DNA from: Sphingobacteruim zhuxiongii
Lineage (GTDB): Bacteria; Bacteroidota; Bacteroidia; Sphingobacteriales; Sphingobacteriaceae
Assembly: GCF_009557615.1 (NCBI RefSeq)
Contig: NZ_CP045652.1
Span: 1,178,001 to 1,242,000 of the forward strand
Length of the DNA: 64,000 nucleotides
Direction: 5' to 3'
Shown: piece after piece, positions 9,724 through 18,062 of the stretch
Layout of the letters: every line of letters starts with the position of its first letter
Numbering within the stretch: position 1 is the first letter of the stretch
Notes under the pieces: model-generated
Databases searched by the model: none
What the model was told of the DNA's origin: nothing
What the model saw: only the letters and a program-made list of their open reading frames with translations
Position numbers and translations under genes: made by a program

Positions 9724-9756
9724 AAAGGAGATCTATTTAAGATCTCCTTTAGTTTT
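9724..9756. terminator. Bidirectional terminator between asnB and rocF
   Basis: An 11-bp perfect stem (9724-9734 and 9740-9750, 5-nt loop) is flanked by A-rich sequence on the left and AGTTTTTT on the right. It can serve both convergent genes. Confidence 0.85.
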
Positions 9757-9764
9757 TTATAGAC

Positions 9765-10721
9765 TTATTTGGTTTTCGAGAGACCGAAAGCCTGTTCGAG
9801 AATATCAAATGCTATCTCCGCCATTTTATTACCCTGCTTATCTAACAATGGATTTACTTCGACGATTTCGAAACAAGTTACCCTTTTGTCCGCTAAGAGA
9901 CTATTTATGATTTCTTGCACTTCGGAAGGTAGAAAGCCTTTCGGGACAGGGGTTCCTGTTCCCTCAGATACTAAATCACTATCCATACTATCCACATCAA
10001 ATGAGATATAGAGTATTTCGCAATCTTGAAGTCTTGTTTGGCATTCTTCAAGACAAGAGTTAATTCCCCTTTTTTGAACTTCTTCAACTCTAAAGTTCTT
10101 AATGCCAAGCTTGTCAATGAGATGGTCTTCTTCTTCTTCCGTGTCGCGAACGCCGAAATAAACGATATGTTCTTTTCGAATTGGGGTGCTTTGATCCACC
10201 ATTGCCTTGAGCTTTTCCCAGTAGGCATGTGTCTCCGGAGTTATATCATTTTTTTTTGCCGACGTATTGTCTATGCCTAAAATTGCTGCAATAGGCATTC
10301 CATGCATATTTCCTGAAGGCGTGGTATAGGGCGAATGAATGTCGGCATGTGCATCAATCCAAATGATGCCTAGTTTTTTGTTCGGAAATTTAGCCCGAAT
10401 ACCAGCTACAGTGCCGATAGCAGAGGAATGATCTCCAGAAAAAACTAACGGGAAATTCCCTCCCATTAAGCTGTTCTCTACAATGGAACTCAGGTCTTTA
10501 CATTGCTGATAGATCTGTTTAATATGTTTTGCACGAGTATTTCCTTCAATTTCATAAATTGATTCATTTCTCGTTGGCACGTCAATATGTGGGTACTTTT
10601 TGAAGAAATAGCTGCCCTTATTGATTGCTGCGATCTCCATAGCGTCAATGCCTAGGTCTGCACCGCGGGTTCCTGCGCCGATATCCGACCTATTCTTGAT
10701 CAATTCAATTGGTCTTTCCAT
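9765..10721 (-). CDS. rocF: Arginase
   Basis: The 318-aa protein is a ureohydrolase. Manganese-ligand motifs are visible: SGDHSSAIGTV (about residue 115), IDAHADIHSP and SFDVDSMDSD, together with GNMHGMPIA, typical of arginase rather than agmatinase. It hydrolyses arginine to ornithine and urea. It lies 2 bp downstream of the ornithine aminotransferase gene on the same strand, so the two form an arginine-catabolic operon (arginine to ornithine to glutamate semialdehyde). No urease gene is visible, so urea is probably excreted or handled elsewhere. Confidence 0.94.
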   Translation of the reverse strand: MERPIELIKNRSDIGAGTRGADLGIDAMEIAAINKGSYFFKKYPHIDVPTRNESIYEIEGNTRAKHIKQIYQQCKDLSSIVENSLMGGNFPLVFSGDHSSAIGTVAGIRAKFPNKKLGIIWIDAHADIHSPYTTPSGNMHGMPIAAILGIDNTSAKKNDITPETHAYWEKLKAMVDQSTPIRKEHIVYFGVRDTEEEEDHLIDKLGIKNFRVEEVQKRGINSCLEECQTRLQDCEILYISFDVDSMDSDLVSEGTGTPVPKGFLPSEVQEIINSLLADKRVTCFEIVEVNPLLDKQGNKMAEIAFDILEQAFGLSKTK

Positions 10722-10723
10722 AA

Positions 10724-11986
10724 TTATTCAGTGAATTTACTCAAAGACTTTTCGATCAAGCGAAGACTTTCTGTTATTTCTTCTGGACTGATAACTAAAG
10801 GAGGGGCTAAGCGTATTTTATTTCCATGAGTAGGTTTTGCTAATAAACCATTTTCCTTAAAGGACAAGCAGATGTTCCAAGCAGTTTCGTCGTTTTCGTC
10901 TGCATCAATAACAATTGCATTTAAGAGTCCTTTACCGCGGACATTGGTGATTAAAGGACAACGACTTGCAATGTTGTTTAAGCCATTTCTAAAGAGTTCT
11001 CCCATTTGTTTGGCATGGTTGGCAAGATCTTCATCAATAACCGTTTGTACGGCTTCTAACGCTACTGCACAGGCTAAAGGATTGCCACCATAAGTTGAAC
11101 CATGTTCTCCCGGATGAATGGTCATCATCACCTCGTCATTAGCAAGAACAGCTGAAACGGGCAGTACACCAGCAGACAACGCTTTCCCTAATATAATAAC
11201 GTCAGGTTTACTCATTGAATGCGGATCCAAGATATCATAGGAAGCTAGCATACTTCCTGTACGTCCAATTCCAGTTTGAATTTCATCAGCAATGAATAAT
11301 ACACGGTACTTTGTGCATAATGCTCTGACTTTTTGGAGATAGTCTTCTGCTGGTACAATAATTCCAGCTTCGCCCTGTATAGGCTCTACAATAAATCCGG
11401 CGATATGTGGTTCGGTTTGGAATAAGCGCTCTAACGCTTCGATATCGTTGTAAGGAACCTGCAAGATTCCCTCGATGAAAGGTCCAAAGTTGTGGGTAGC
11501 CGTCAAATCATTGGATGCGGAGATCACTGATAATGTTCGTCCATGGAAATTATCCTTTGCAAATACAATCTTTGCGCTATTTTCTGGTAAACCTTTAATC
11601 TGATATCCCCATTTTCGACATAATTTCATGGCTGTTTCAACAGCTTCAACACCAGAGTTCATCATGAGTGTTTTATCATATCCAAAAAGTTGACATAGAA
11701 AAGATTCTAACTCACCTAATTTATTATTGTAGAAAGCACGGGAGGTTAATGTGAGCTGTTCTGCTTGCTTTTTCAATGCGTTAATAATTCGGGGATGGCA
11801 GTGGCCTTGATTTACGGCAGAGTAAGCAGAAAGAAAGTCAAAATATCTGTTGCCTTCGACATCCCAAACATATACACCGTTTCCTTTTTCTAGAACTACA
11901 GGAAGGGGATGGTAGTTATGCGCGCCATATTTTTCTTCTAAGTTGATATAGTGCTGAGCGTTGTTTTTTTTACTCGAGATATTCAT
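10724..11986 (-). CDS. rocD: Ornithine aminotransferase
   Basis: The 420-aa class-III PLP aminotransferase has the Asp-containing PLP motif [13 protein letters not shown] (about residues 230-242) and the PLP-lysine region [36 protein letters not shown] at the N-terminus is typical of OAT. It moves the delta-amino group of ornithine to 2-oxoglutarate, giving glutamate semialdehyde and glutamate. It is first in the rocD-rocF operon and divergent from an Lrp/AsnC regulator, which probably controls it. A TTG-19 bp-TAATTTTG promoter lies just upstream. Confidence 0.95.
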   Translation of the reverse strand: MNISSKKNNAQHYINLEEKYGAHNYHPLPVVLEKGNGVYVWDVEGNRYFDFLSAYSAVNQGHCHPRIINALKKQAEQLTLTSRAFYNNKLGELESFLCQLFGYDKTLMMNSGVEAVETAMKLCRKWGYQIKGLPENSAKIVFAKDNFHGRTLSVISASNDLTATHNFGPFIEGILQVPYNDIEALERLFQTEPHIAGFIVEPIQGEAGIIVPAEDYLQKVRALCTKYRVLFIADEIQTGIGRTGSMLASYDILDPHSMSKPDVIILGKALSAGVLPVSAVLANDEVMMTIHPGEHGSTYGGNPLACAVALEAVQTVIDEDLANHAKQMGELFRNGLNNIASRCPLITNVRGKGLLNAIVIDADENDETAWNICLSFKENGLLAKPTHGNKIRLAPPLVISPEEITESLRLIEKSLSKFTE

Positions 11987-12018
11987 AATTAAAGAATTTT
12001 TACGTAGGTTCGAAAAAT

Positions 12019-12048
12019 CAAAATTAAGTTATTTTTTTTCAAAAACAA
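12019..12048 (-). promoter_or_regulatory. Putative rocD-rocF promoter
   Basis: On the minus strand, TTG (12046-12048), a 19-bp spacer and TAATTTTG (12019-12026) fit the Bacteroidota -33/-7 pattern. The site lies in the 127-bp gap shared with the divergent lrp-like gene, so regulator binding here would affect both genes. Confidence 0.5.
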
Positions 12049-12113
12049 TATGTTTTGAGTTTGATTGACTTAATGATATTTGTTATTAATTTAATTTGAC
12101 TTTTTCTACTTCT

Positions 12114-12575
12114 ATGGATAACGCAAATAAACTAGACGATTTTGACGTCAACATACTCAAGATTCTTGATCGAGATGGCCGTATAGCCTATTCTTCTATT
12201 GCTTTGGAACTTGGCGTTTCTAATACGATGGTTCATCAACGCATTAATCGCTTGACAGAACAGGGGATTTTAGAAGCCGTTCGTCCCGTGTTAAATGAAA
12301 GGGCATTGGGTTATGATTGGGGGGCATATACAGGCCTTAGTTTAGAGAAAGATGGCGACTCAAAAAGAGTTATTGAAGAATTAAAGAAGATACCAGAAGT
12401 AACAGAGTGTTACTACATCACGGGGAATTATACGCTTTACATTAAGATTCTTGCAAAAAATCATGAGCATATGCGCCAATTGCTATACGAACAAATTGAC
12501 AATATCCCTGGTATAGCCAAGACAGACTCTATGATAGAATTGGGATGTGCGTTTAAAAGAAATGTAATCCTATAA
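12114..12575 (+). CDS. Lrp/AsnC family transcriptional regulator
   Basis: The 153-aa protein has an N-terminal winged HTH (FDVNILKILDRDGRIAYSSI, then LGVSNTMVHQRINRLTEQGI) and a C-terminal RAM/AsnC effector domain (VTECYYITGNYTLYIKI). A longer reading frame from a TTG at 12096 exists, but the ATG at 12114 gives the usual Lrp N-terminus and is preferred. Lrp-family proteins sense amino acids. Its divergent position next to rocD suggests control of arginine/ornithine catabolism. It ends 11 bp from the convergent heme oxygenase gene. Confidence 0.9.
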   Translation: MDNANKLDDFDVNILKILDRDGRIAYSSIALELGVSNTMVHQRINRLTEQGILEAVRPVLNERALGYDWGAYTGLSLEKDGDSKRVIEELKKIPEVTECYYITGNYTLYIKILAKNHEHMRQLLYEQIDNIPGIAKTDSMIELGCAFKRNVIL

Positions 12576-12586
12576 ACTAGATTGGG

Positions 12587-13180
12587 TTAAATGAGTTTGG
12601 AATTAAGCTCAGCGTCTTCTAATTGATAGTTTTCATCCATAATTAGACCGAAGCACGTAAAGACAGCGTTTGTAAAATCTATCAATATTGGAAAATTATC
12701 AACGGTATCAATAGAATTGAGCATGTTTTTGAATGTTTGCCAATGCGACATAAAATCCTCTTTGTCGCCAAGAAAGAATGTTAGACCTTCGTTTATTCCT
12801 TTTTTTTGAAGCATTTGGGCAATGTAGCGACCGCCTAAAGAGGATCCTTCTAAAACATATTGGGCAACGAGCGCTTCTTCAAAATTTTGTGGAATAGGAG
12901 AGGATCTAGTCACGCTATTTGGGGATTCCTGACCTAAGACATTTAAATCGTTTAGTATCATGGATGATCTACGAGAGCAAAGCTCCTTAGCTACAGGGTT
13001 TTGCTCTAGATAAGGGAAAATAACATCTTCAACCCCTTTATAGAATTCATAAAACTTATTAAGCAAATTGATGTAATCGTCCTTTGTTTCGATTTCCTTG
13101 ATTTGCTTAATCACTATTTTCTCCACTCGTTGATGAGATGTTAGCGTTTCGTTTTTTAGTGTATCTGATAAAAGCGTCAT
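12587..13180 (-). CDS. bphO: Biliverdin-producing heme oxygenase
   Basis: The 197-aa protein has the heme oxygenase fold signature: LKNETLTSHQRVE at the N-terminus with the proximal haem ligand His16, and the glycine-rich distal helix LEGSSLGGRYIAQML (about residue 115). It opens haem to biliverdin, CO and iron. It follows the bacteriophytochrome by 8 bp on the same strand, so the two are one operon. Its likely job is to make the phytochrome's biliverdin chromophore rather than only to recycle haem iron. Confidence 0.92.
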   Translation of the reverse strand: MTLLSDTLKNETLTSHQRVEKIVIKQIKEIETKDDYINLLNKFYEFYKGVEDVIFPYLEQNPVAKELCSRRSSMILNDLNVLGQESPNSVTRSSPIPQNFEEALVAQYVLEGSSLGGRYIAQMLQKKGINEGLTFFLGDKEDFMSHWQTFKNMLNSIDTVDNFPILIDFTNAVFTCFGLIMDENYQLEDAELNSKLI

Positions 13181-13188
13181 AAAGTGTC

Positions 13189-15399
13189 TTAATTATTATC
13201 GTCGTAATTTGGAAAGTAAAGATATATTTCTGTACCGATTCCTACCGTACTTTGGATCGATATCTTTATTTCGAGCTTATCTACAATTCTTTTTACAATA
13301 GCCATTCCCACCCCAGATCCATCAAAGCCTACTGAATTAGACATACGTTTGAAGATCTCGTAAATAGAATCTAGCTCTGCTTTCTCAATACCGATACCAT
13401 TGTCTTTAACGATATACATAACGCCGTTATTTTCTAAATAAGACTCGATCTGTACTGTAGGATTTTTAGATTTTGCAGAGTATTTAATTGCATTGGCGAT
13501 AATGTTGAGAAATAGTTGATAGATCAACGTTTTCTCTCCATATACAGGTAGTAAGTCACCGCATACAACATTTGTTTTTTCACCAGAAAATCTGTCCTTA
13601 CTATGAACAATAATTTCATCAATAAACTTGTCAGTTCTTACTAATTCCGGTTCATACTTGAAGACACTAGATTTTGAAAACTCGTGTATCTTGTCAAGCA
13701 TGTTTACAATGGTTTCGACTCCATCCAAGATATTTGAAGTCATACGTTGTTTCAAATGGTCAGGAATGTTTTCTTTTGAACGTAGAAACTCGCCCGAAAG
13801 CTTTATCGCAGAGAGCGGATTTTTTAGATCATGACTTATGGTATACGAGTAGGTGTCTAAGGCGTTGTTCATCTCAATAAGTTGTTCATTGAGATGCGAT
13901 ATCTCGGAGGCCTTTTTAAGTAACGTTACTTGCAAAAGATCTCTAAGACGTTCCACGAAAATAGATTCACGGTAAGACCATTTTACAGATGTTCCTTTAA
14001 CTTCTTCCATCCATAGGTTAAAAGACGTTCGTGGAGAAGGGATGTTAGCCTTAGCTTTGTCATCAAAAACGTAAGGTTTCTCGGGTTTCCCGGCCCATTT
14101 TTTCAAGGTCTCTATTTCTTTTCTGAACCACACGATATGAAAACCTTGTGGTCCTCTTATATTCAAATAGGCAACACCTGGAAATGCTTGAAATGACTGC
14201 TGTACACCGTCGATTGAATGCTCATGATGATGATTCGAAAGATAAATCTCTTTGTTAAGCTTGGTTAATGAATTGACGAATTCTGTTATTTTTAATCGGG
14301 CTGGCGTTTTTCCAAAAGTATGGATTTCATTTTCTTGAAGAATAGCTAATCCTTGACTTTGCATGAACTCATTTAAATCAAAGCTAAAACTCTTCAGTTC
14401 TTGAAATACATTGTTTTTCAAAAGGATTGACTCTTTTATTTTGCTTTCAAGTTGGAGTGATTCTTCCACATCTTGCAACTGCTTTTCATTTAATAACTGT
14501 TGATATCTTGCCGCAGCATAATGTGTAACCGTCAATGCCAAATTACGCTGTTGTAAATCAATACATAGCGGTTCACGGTGTTGGCAGCATACTAAACCCC
14601 ATAACTTCCCCATCACCAAGATTGAAATACTCAAACTCGCTTTGAATTCGGCATTTCTCAAATACTGTAAGTGAATTGGAGAAAGCGAACGAATGGCTAC
14701 CTGTTGTAAATCATAGGGTTGATTATTGAGGGATCTCATCCGATGCGGTTCAACGTTTACGTCGGCAATAAAACGTAGATGGTTTTTTGTGTAAAGCTCA
14801 CGTGCCTGACGAGGAATATCAAATTCAGGATAATTATAACCTAAATAACTTTTAAGATTCTCATCCGCTAGCGATTCAGCAACATTTATCCCACTACTGT
14901 CTTCATTAAACTTGTATATCATGACGCGGTCAAATGGCATCAATTGCCTTATAATCTTGGCAACATCGTCCCAAAGGCTATCTGTAGATCGTGAAAGTGT
15001 GTTTAAATGACTATTAAAGGATAGGTTTTGAGTGAATTTTGTTTGCGACTTAATTTCGAATTCTAAATAGAAAAGGTCGTCGATCTTATAAAGGGAACCA
15101 TAATATGGAATGTCGCCTAAATTTACCTCTTCAGTTAAGCGGAGGGAATTCTGTATATCCATATTGGATAGTGCCTCTTCTAATTCTGGATTTAAGGTTT
15201 TCCATTGATTTGTAACAACGTCGGAAAACTTCTTCCCCAGGATATCTCGAGTGAGAAATTCAGTGTCTGCATTCTCTGGGAGATCGCTATGCGCTAAAAT
15301 TGTTTGATTTCGATCCAAGATAAATAGAAATCCAATAGGCTGAATGAGCCCAAGAAGATGGATTTGCTCGTCTTCACATTTCTTTGCGTCGATCGTCAT
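13189..15399 (-). CDS. bphP: Bacteriophytochrome histidine kinase
   Basis: The 736-aa protein has PAS-GAF-PHY-HisKA-HATPase order. Cys8 in the short N-terminal extension (KKCEDEQIHLLGLIQPIG) is the expected biliverdin attachment site. The GAF domain has DIPRQAR (194-200), PIHLQYLRNA with His243, and CCQHREP (271-277). The PHY tongue has PRTSF (456-460). The kinase has phospho-acceptor His523 (ISHDLKNPLS), the N-box NIIANAIKYS and the G-boxes DNGIGIEKAE and GSGVGMAIVKRI. Residue 273 is Gln where DrBphP-type proteins have a chromophore-pocket His. No response regulator is adjacent, so the output pathway is unknown. Confidence 0.95.
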   Translation of the reverse strand: MTIDAKKCEDEQIHLLGLIQPIGFLFILDRNQTILAHSDLPENADTEFLTRDILGKKFSDVVTNQWKTLNPELEEALSNMDIQNSLRLTEEVNLGDIPYYGSLYKIDDLFYLEFEIKSQTKFTQNLSFNSHLNTLSRSTDSLWDDVAKIIRQLMPFDRVMIYKFNEDSSGINVAESLADENLKSYLGYNYPEFDIPRQARELYTKNHLRFIADVNVEPHRMRSLNNQPYDLQQVAIRSLSPIHLQYLRNAEFKASLSISILVMGKLWGLVCCQHREPLCIDLQQRNLALTVTHYAAARYQQLLNEKQLQDVEESLQLESKIKESILLKNNVFQELKSFSFDLNEFMQSQGLAILQENEIHTFGKTPARLKITEFVNSLTKLNKEIYLSNHHHEHSIDGVQQSFQAFPGVAYLNIRGPQGFHIVWFRKEIETLKKWAGKPEKPYVFDDKAKANIPSPRTSFNLWMEEVKGTSVKWSYRESIFVERLRDLLQVTLLKKASEISHLNEQLIEMNNALDTYSYTISHDLKNPLSAIKLSGEFLRSKENIPDHLKQRMTSNILDGVETIVNMLDKIHEFSKSSVFKYEPELVRTDKFIDEIIVHSKDRFSGEKTNVVCGDLLPVYGEKTLIYQLFLNIIANAIKYSAKSKNPTVQIESYLENNGVMYIVKDNGIGIEKAELDSIYEIFKRMSNSVGFDGSGVGMAIVKRIVDKLEIKISIQSTVGIGTEIYLYFPNYDDNN

Positions 15400-15427
15400 A
15401 AATTGCAGTAATTAGAAGAAATATAGT

Positions 15428-15456
15428 GTGTGTTTATTTCTTGTAAAGTGTGTTTA
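15428..15456. repeat. Phased direct repeat upstream of bphP
   Basis: GTGTGTTTA occurs at 15428-15436 and again at 15448-15456, exactly 20 bp apart (two helical turns), 29-57 bp upstream of the bphP start. This spacing suits a dimeric regulator. Function is inferred only. Confidence 0.4.
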
Positions 15457-15590
15457 AACAGCTTTTTTCGAAATACGGAAGCAAGATAAGTAAATTTTTG
15501 AGAAAGTCGCCTCTTATTCAATCCCGACGGAAACTTTTCAATTCTTTCCAATGGAACAAAGGAAATCGTCTTCAGGAATCTTATTTTTTA

Positions 15591-16277
15591 CTATTTAATC
15601 GAAGATGGGATAGCTTTTCTACTGTTGTCTAGGACTGTTCCAAGGGTTATTCCATACTGAGCAAGCATGTAGGTACCCATGATGATTAATCCTGAATTAG
15701 CGATATAGGCAACAAACTTATTAGCAGCCAAGATAGAATCAGAGATTATAAAGAGTACCGCTCCAATCATAATGGCTAAGAAACTCCACAAATTGGTTTG
15801 ATATTTTCTTAAGAATGCAAAGTAGCCCATCATAGCAATGACGAAGATATAAAGTATGACTGGGTATTTTTCAATACCTAAACTAGGCGATAGCAGGTTG
15901 TAAAAATTGTATGAATACAGCGATAATATGAGGGCAATTAAAAGGCGTATCTTATGTTTATTTAATTGGATAAAGTAGACCTGTTTATAAAATGCAACTA
16001 CATAACAAATATGTCCGATAAGAAAGGCTCCTAAACCAAATAAGAATTTGTTTGGAAGCATTAGAAAGATATCGCCAATTAACCCAAATGCTAGCCCTAC
16101 GGCAACAAGCTTTTGAAAAGTACTTTTTAATCTGGTCGCCTGGAATAGGTACGCAATCAGAACAACACAGATTAATGGTTTTGTTGCCATTCTCAAGCTC
16201 TGTAAATCTTCTGAAACGCTATACATATGAATAGCAAATAGAAGAAAATACACAATATGAGGAATGGTCTTTTTCAA
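15591..16277 (-). CDS. YhhN family (TMEM86/lysoplasmalogenase-like) membrane protein
   Basis: The 228-aa protein is almost entirely hydrophobic, with about seven or eight predicted transmembrane segments. It carries the YhhN family hallmarks: GLAFGLIGDIFLMLP (about residues 75-89) and the C-terminal IMIGAVLFIISDSILA, each with an Asp after a small-residue stretch. Human TMEM86B is a lysoplasmalogenase; the bacterial substrate is not established. It lies 12 bp downstream of the amino-acid permease and is probably co-transcribed with it. Confidence 0.85.
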   Translation of the reverse strand: MKKTIPHIVYFLLFAIHMYSVSEDLQSLRMATKPLICVVLIAYLFQATRLKSTFQKLVAVGLAFGLIGDIFLMLPNKFLFGLGAFLIGHICYVVAFYKQVYFIQLNKHKIRLLIALILSLYSYNFYNLLSPSLGIEKYPVILYIFVIAMMGYFAFLRKYQTNLWSFLAIMIGAVLFIISDSILAANKFVAYIANSGLIIMGTYMLAQYGITLGTVLDNSRKAIPSSIK

Positions 16278-16289
16278 TATGTGAATCGG

Positions 16290-17720
16290 CTATGTCTCTA
16301 AAGTCTTCTTTTTGTTTTTCTCGACAAGCTTATAGCTAATAAACAGTAGAATTAGCCATAGAGGAATGAGTTCAACTGATATTTTTAAGCCTGTGAACCA
16401 CATCATCACAAGGACACCAACCAAGAATACCAAACTGAAATAATTACTGATTGGATATAGTATTGTCGGGAATTTGGTTTTAATACCTTGCTGATCTTTC
16501 TTCTTGCGGAAGAACATATGAGTCAACGTAATCATAATCCAATTGATAATTAATGCGGATACAACAAGTGACATTAAGATTCCCAAGGCTTCCTTTGGAA
16601 TTACTTTATTGATCACAACAGTAATCGCAACGATTCCTGCTGAAACTAATATTGCATTGACAGGGGAGTGGTTTTTATTTAGTTTTTTTAAGAATTTTGG
16701 TGCATTTCCTTGTTCTGCCAACCCGTAAAGCATTCTGGAATTACTGTAAACACAACTGTTATATACTGATAGCGCCGCTGTCAGTACAATAACGTTTAAT
16801 GCATTCGCAATAATCGTTGTGAAGTAGAATGTTTTACCAAAGAGATGGAATTCAAATCCTTTCAATGTTGCAAAGACTTCAACAAAGGGACTTGTATCAG
16901 CGGAAATTGACCGCCAAGGCATTAATGAGAATAATATAAAAAGAGCACCAACGTAAAACACGAGGATACGCCACAACACTTGATTAGTTGCCTTAGGGAT
17001 ATTCTTTTCAGGATTTTCAGCCTCAGCTGCAGTGATACCTACCAGTTCCAGACCGCCGAATGAAAACATAATTATGACGAGCGCGGCGAGTAATCCTTGA
17101 TATCCTCCAGCGCCGTCTAGCGCTAACCATCCTTTCGGGAGAAACCCACCATCGTTATATAGATTGGCGACGCTTGCACGATCGCCTCCATTTCCTGAGA
17201 GTAGGAGGTAGGAACCGAATATTATCATCGCAATAATTGCCAATACTTTGATGATCGAGAACCAGAACTCCGTTTCTCCATATACTTTTACAGAAGCGAG
17301 ATTGATGGCATTAATAATAAAGAAGAAGAATAAAGAGGATGCCCATAAAGGGATTTCTGGCCACCAAAATTGCACATATTTTCCAATAGCTGTTAATTCT
17401 GCCATGCTGACGAGAATATATAGAATCCAATAATTCCAGCCAGAGGCAAAGCCAGCAAAAGGCCCCCAGTATTTATTTGCAAACGAACTGAAGCTTCCTG
17501 ATATTGGTTCTTCAACAACCATTTCACCTAGCTGTCGCATAATGAAAAATGCAACTAAGCCTGCTATCGCATAACCTAAAATAACAGATGGTCCCGCAAG
17601 TATTGCCGCTTGACCAACGCCTAAGAATAAACCTGTTCCAATAGCTCCTCCTAAAGCAATAAGCTGAATGTGACGATTGCTTAATCCTCTTTTAAGTTCT
17701 TTTTCTTGATTTTCCTGCAC
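16290..17720 (-). CDS. Amino acid permease (APC superfamily)
   Basis: With the GTG start at 17720 the protein is 476 aa and begins VQENQEKELKRGLSNRHI, the normal N-terminus of the AnsP/GabP/ProY group. An ATG at 17810 would add 30 residues that do not look like the family. About 12 TM segments are visible. The TM1 motif GGAIGTGLFLG and MFSFGGLELVGITAAEAENP (TM6) are characteristic of amino-acid:proton symporters. The substrate cannot be set from sequence. YhhN follows directly. Confidence 0.88.
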   Translation of the reverse strand: MQENQEKELKRGLSNRHIQLIALGGAIGTGLFLGVGQAAILAGPSVILGYAIAGLVAFFIMRQLGEMVVEEPISGSFSSFANKYWGPFAGFASGWNYWILYILVSMAELTAIGKYVQFWWPEIPLWASSLFFFFIINAINLASVKVYGETEFWFSIIKVLAIIAMIIFGSYLLLSGNGGDRASVANLYNDGGFLPKGWLALDGAGGYQGLLAALVIIMFSFGGLELVGITAAEAENPEKNIPKATNQVLWRILVFYVGALFILFSLMPWRSISADTSPFVEVFATLKGFEFHLFGKTFYFTTIIANALNVIVLTAALSVYNSCVYSNSRMLYGLAEQGNAPKFLKKLNKNHSPVNAILVSAGIVAITVVINKVIPKEALGILMSLVVSALIINWIMITLTHMFFRKKKDQQGIKTKFPTILYPISNYFSLVFLVGVLVMMWFTGLKISVELIPLWLILLFISYKLVEKNKKKTLET

Positions 17721-17912
17721 CTTGTAGATTATTTTTTTGCAAATGATTGGAGCTAATATAGGTTCTATCTTGCCCAAAGATCGCTCTCTGCTGCAAGATA
17801 GATTTTTCATTTTACTTTTCAGGAATCATGCGTAAAAATTGGGGATATTTTCGCATTCCCTAATTATTCAATAAGAGGAACTATCTTGAATATATAATAT
17901 ATTTATTGTTCG

Positions 17913-18062
17913 CTATACATCCAGATTACAACCACACCCTTTACCACAACCAGCAGTATTTTTCTTTGATTTTCCAGGGAAAAATGAACGAAAAATAAAG
18001 TATAAGGCCCCTATAAATAAGAGAAAGATAATGATGTACTGGATGATTAAACTAGTTTCCAT
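17913..18062 (-). CDS. FeoB-associated small Cys-rich membrane protein
   Basis: This 49-aa protein starts at METSLIIQYI; its ATG overlaps the feoB stop in a TAATG junction. It has one TM helix (residues 5-28) and a basic, Cys-rich tail (KKNTAGCGKGCGCNLDV, three Cys). It matches small FeoB-associated Cys-rich membrane proteins that end many feo operons and may replace FeoC. A metal-handling or FeoB-assembly role is inferred from context. A longer frame up to 18146 lies inside feoB and is not needed. Confidence 0.8.
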   Translation of the reverse strand: METSLIIQYIIIFLLFIGALYFIFRSFFPGKSKKNTAGCGKGCGCNLDV

